Assembly (NCBI GenBank): GCA_019752915.1
Contig: JAIELO010000074.1
Span: forward strand, 1 to 6,337
Source: Burkholderiaceae bacterium
GTDB taxonomy: Bacteria; Pseudomonadota; Gammaproteobacteria; Burkholderiales; Burkholderiaceae_D
Direction of reading: 5' to 3'
DNA length: 6,337 nucleotides
Numbering within the stretch: the first letter of the stretch is position 1; every line of letters begins with the position of its first letter. The position numbers were made by a program, and so were the translations under genes. This document shows, in pieces, positions 5,075-6,337 of this stretch. Below the pieces are notes generated by a model that saw nothing but the letters and a program-made list of their open reading frames with translations, was not told the DNA's origin and ran no database searches.

Positions 5075-6220
5075 TTATTTCATCCAGAGACGCAGCGAAT
5101 CCCAGGCGCGACCGAAGATCGACGCCTGATCCACGGTCTCCAGCGCCACCACTGGCAGTTCCAGCAGTGGTTTGCCGTCGACCATCATCTTCAGCGTACC
5201 GACGCGGCTGTTCTCGGCCAGCGGCGCGACCAGCGGATCCTTGCGCTCGAGCACAGGCTTCATCTTGGCGGCCACGCCTTTGGGCACCGTCACCAGCACG
5301 TCATTGGTAAAGCCGATCTTGACCGTGCCCTGGGAACCCTTCCAGATTTCCGGCGTCGCGATGGCCTGGCCCTTGGAGTACAGCTTGACCGTGTCGAAGT
5401 TCTGGAAGCCCCAGTTCAGCAGCTTCTGGCTTTCCTGGGTGCGCGACTGGTCGGACGACGTGCCCAGCACGACGGAAATCAGGCGGCGTTCGCTGGCGCC
5501 GTTCGGGCGGTGTGCCGAAGCGATCATGCAGTAGCCGGCCGCTTCCGTGTGGCCGGTCTTCATACCGTCCACGGTCGGGTCGAGCCACAGCAGGCGGTTG
5601 CGGTTAGGCTGGGTGATCTTGTTGTAGGTGAAGCTTTTCACCGAATCGATCTTGTAGAACTCGGGGAAGTCCAGAATCACGCGCTTGGCCAGAATCGACA
5701 GGTCTTGCGCCGTCGAATAGTTTTCCGGGCTAGGCAGACCATGCGGGTTGGCGAAGCGGGTGTTAGTCAGGCCCATGCGCTGGGCTTCCTTGTTCATCAG
5801 CACCACGAAGGCGCTTTCATCACCGGCCACGGCTTCTGCCAGAGCGACGGCAGCGTCATTGCCGGACTGAACCATTAGGCCGTACAGCAGGTCGTTGATG
5901 CTGACCGGCGTCGCGGGATCGATGAACATTTTCGAGCTGCTGGCGTCGACTTTCCACGCCTTGGTCGAGACATTCACCAGCTGTTTCAGGTCGATCTTCT
6001 TGTCGCGCAGGGCGCCGAAGGTGACGTAGGCCGTCATGATCTTGGTCAGCGATGCCGGTTCGATGCGGGCGGTCGGGTCTTGCGACGCGATCACCTGGCC
6101 GCTGGTAGCGTCCAGCAGCAGCCACGAGCGGGCAGCGATATTCGGAGCAGGCAGGGTTTGCGCCACGGCGCTGGTCAGCAACAGGACACTCGATGCGAGT
6201 GCCGCGATAATTTTTTTCAT
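5075..6220 (-). CDS. dacC: D-alanyl-D-alanine carboxypeptidase (PBP5/6 family, serine type)
   Basis: A 381-residue periplasmic enzyme that removes the terminal D-alanine from peptidoglycan pentapeptides, limiting cross-linking. Residues 1-20 are a Sec signal peptide (MKK, then a hydrophobic core), with likely cleavage after AVA20. All three penicillin-binding motifs are present and well spaced: Ser57-Leu-Thr-Lys60 (nucleophile in PASLTK), Ser119-Gly-Asn121 and Lys221-Thr-Gly223 (MKTGHTEAAGY). The C-terminal part (about 275-360) fits the beta-rich PBP5 domain (TVKIGFTNDVLVTVPKGV). The end FGRAWDSLRLWMK fits the amphipathic membrane-anchor helix of this family. Length is normal. The symbol dacC is a family label; dacA is equally possible. 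ATG 6220 begins the signal peptide directly, although no good Shine-Dalgarno precedes it. A consensus -10 box and a 5' hairpin lie upstream. The gene appears to be alone on its strand in this window. Confidence 0.95.
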   Translation of the reverse strand: MKKIIAALASSVLLLTSAVAQTLPAPNIAARSWLLLDATSGQVIASQDPTARIEPASLTKIMTAYVTFGALRDKKIDLKQLVNVSTKAWKVDASSSKMFIDPATPVSINDLLYGLMVQSGNDAAVALAEAVAGDESAFVVLMNKEAQRMGLTNTRFANPHGLPSPENYSTAQDLSILAKRVILDFPEFYKIDSVKSFTYNKITQPNRNRLLWLDPTVDGMKTGHTEAAGYCMIASAHRPNGASERRLISVVLGTSSDQSRTQESQKLLNWGFQNFDTVKLYSKGQAIATPEIWKGSQGTVKIGFTNDVLVTVPKGVAAKMKPVLERKDPLVAPLAENSRVGTLKMMVDGKPLLELPVVALETVDQASIFGRAWDSLRLWMK

Positions 6221-6247
6221 GGGAATTAGAAAAGTTGTACGGTTAGT

Positions 6248-6269
6248 TGCGCTAGCAGACGCTGGCGCA
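6248..6269 (-). promoter_or_regulatory. Stem-loop at the inferred 5' end of the carboxypeptidase mRNA
   Basis: TGCGCTAGC (6248-6256) and GCTGGCGCA (6261-6269) form a 9-bp stem with one T-G wobble and the 4-base loop AGAC. The -10 box at 6276-6281 predicts a transcription start near 6269, so the RNA would begin with this stem. Structures of this kind at the 5' end can slow RNase E decay. A protein operator is the alternative. Confidence 0.45.
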
Positions 6270-6275
6270 GCGGGA

Positions 6276-6281
6276 ATTATA
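6276..6281 (-). promoter_or_regulatory. Consensus -10 box for the carboxypeptidase gene
   Basis: The minus strand reads a perfect TATAAT, giving a predicted start near 6269 and a leader of about 49 bases. No convincing -35 box lies 16-18 bases further upstream (6298-6305 is GC-rich on this strand). The remaining 56 bases to the window edge show nothing else I can support. Confidence 0.45.
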
Positions 6282-6337
6282 GAGGCTTAGTCGCTACTTG
6301 CGGTGTCCGTTACAGAGTCTGCCGGGCGGTGCCAGAG

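Noticed and set aside
5148..5171. Inverted repeat ACCACTG/CAGTGGT near the 3' end of the carboxypeptidase gene.
   Set aside because: It lies inside well-conserved coding sequence with a 10-base loop and no other signal; probably chance.
6282..6337. Possible RNA gene or end of another gene at the right edge.
   Set aside because: No tRNA-like fold, coding frame or terminator could be made out in the 56 bases available.

Overview
The window is GC-rich chromosomal DNA from a Gram-negative proteobacterium. The gene types and codon use suggest a betaproteobacterium, possibly Neisseriales; this is inference, since no rRNA or other marker gene is present. No mobile element, CRISPR array, tRNA or rRNA was recognised. 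Genes lie close together on both strands, mostly as single transcription units in divergent or convergent pairs.

Left part (1-1587): the N-terminal 149 codons of a membrane sensor protein run off the left edge on the minus strand. Next come a 304-base divergent control region, a 67-residue four-cysteine zinc-ribbon-like protein on the plus strand with a very strong ribosome binding site, and a stand-alone histidine phosphotransfer (Hpt) protein on the minus strand. The Hpt protein looks like the C-terminal module of a hybrid sensor kinase encoded as its own gene. It may be a phosphorelay partner of the sensor, but the sensor's output domain lies outside the window.

Middle (1588-3627): pssA (CDP-diacylglycerol-serine phosphatidyltransferase, committed step to phosphatidylethanolamine) points right from a spaced inverted repeat. 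It converges, with a 12-base gap, on a YdhF-type aldo/keto reductase read from the minus strand. The reductase has a consensus -10 box and an operator-like dyad covering the -35 region.

Right part (3628-6337): an EAL-like plus HDOD signalling protein with a degenerate EAL half is best started at GTG 3628. It converges, across a 109-base gap holding tandem repeats and two hairpins, on a D-alanyl-D-alanine carboxypeptidase (PBP5/6 family). The inferred carboxypeptidase mRNA would begin directly with a 9-bp stem-loop.

Nothing here amounts to a clearly new multi-gene system. The points most worth following are the detached Hpt beside a sensor and a zinc-ribbon protein, the degenerate EAL-HDOD protein, and several small dyads in the intergenic regions.
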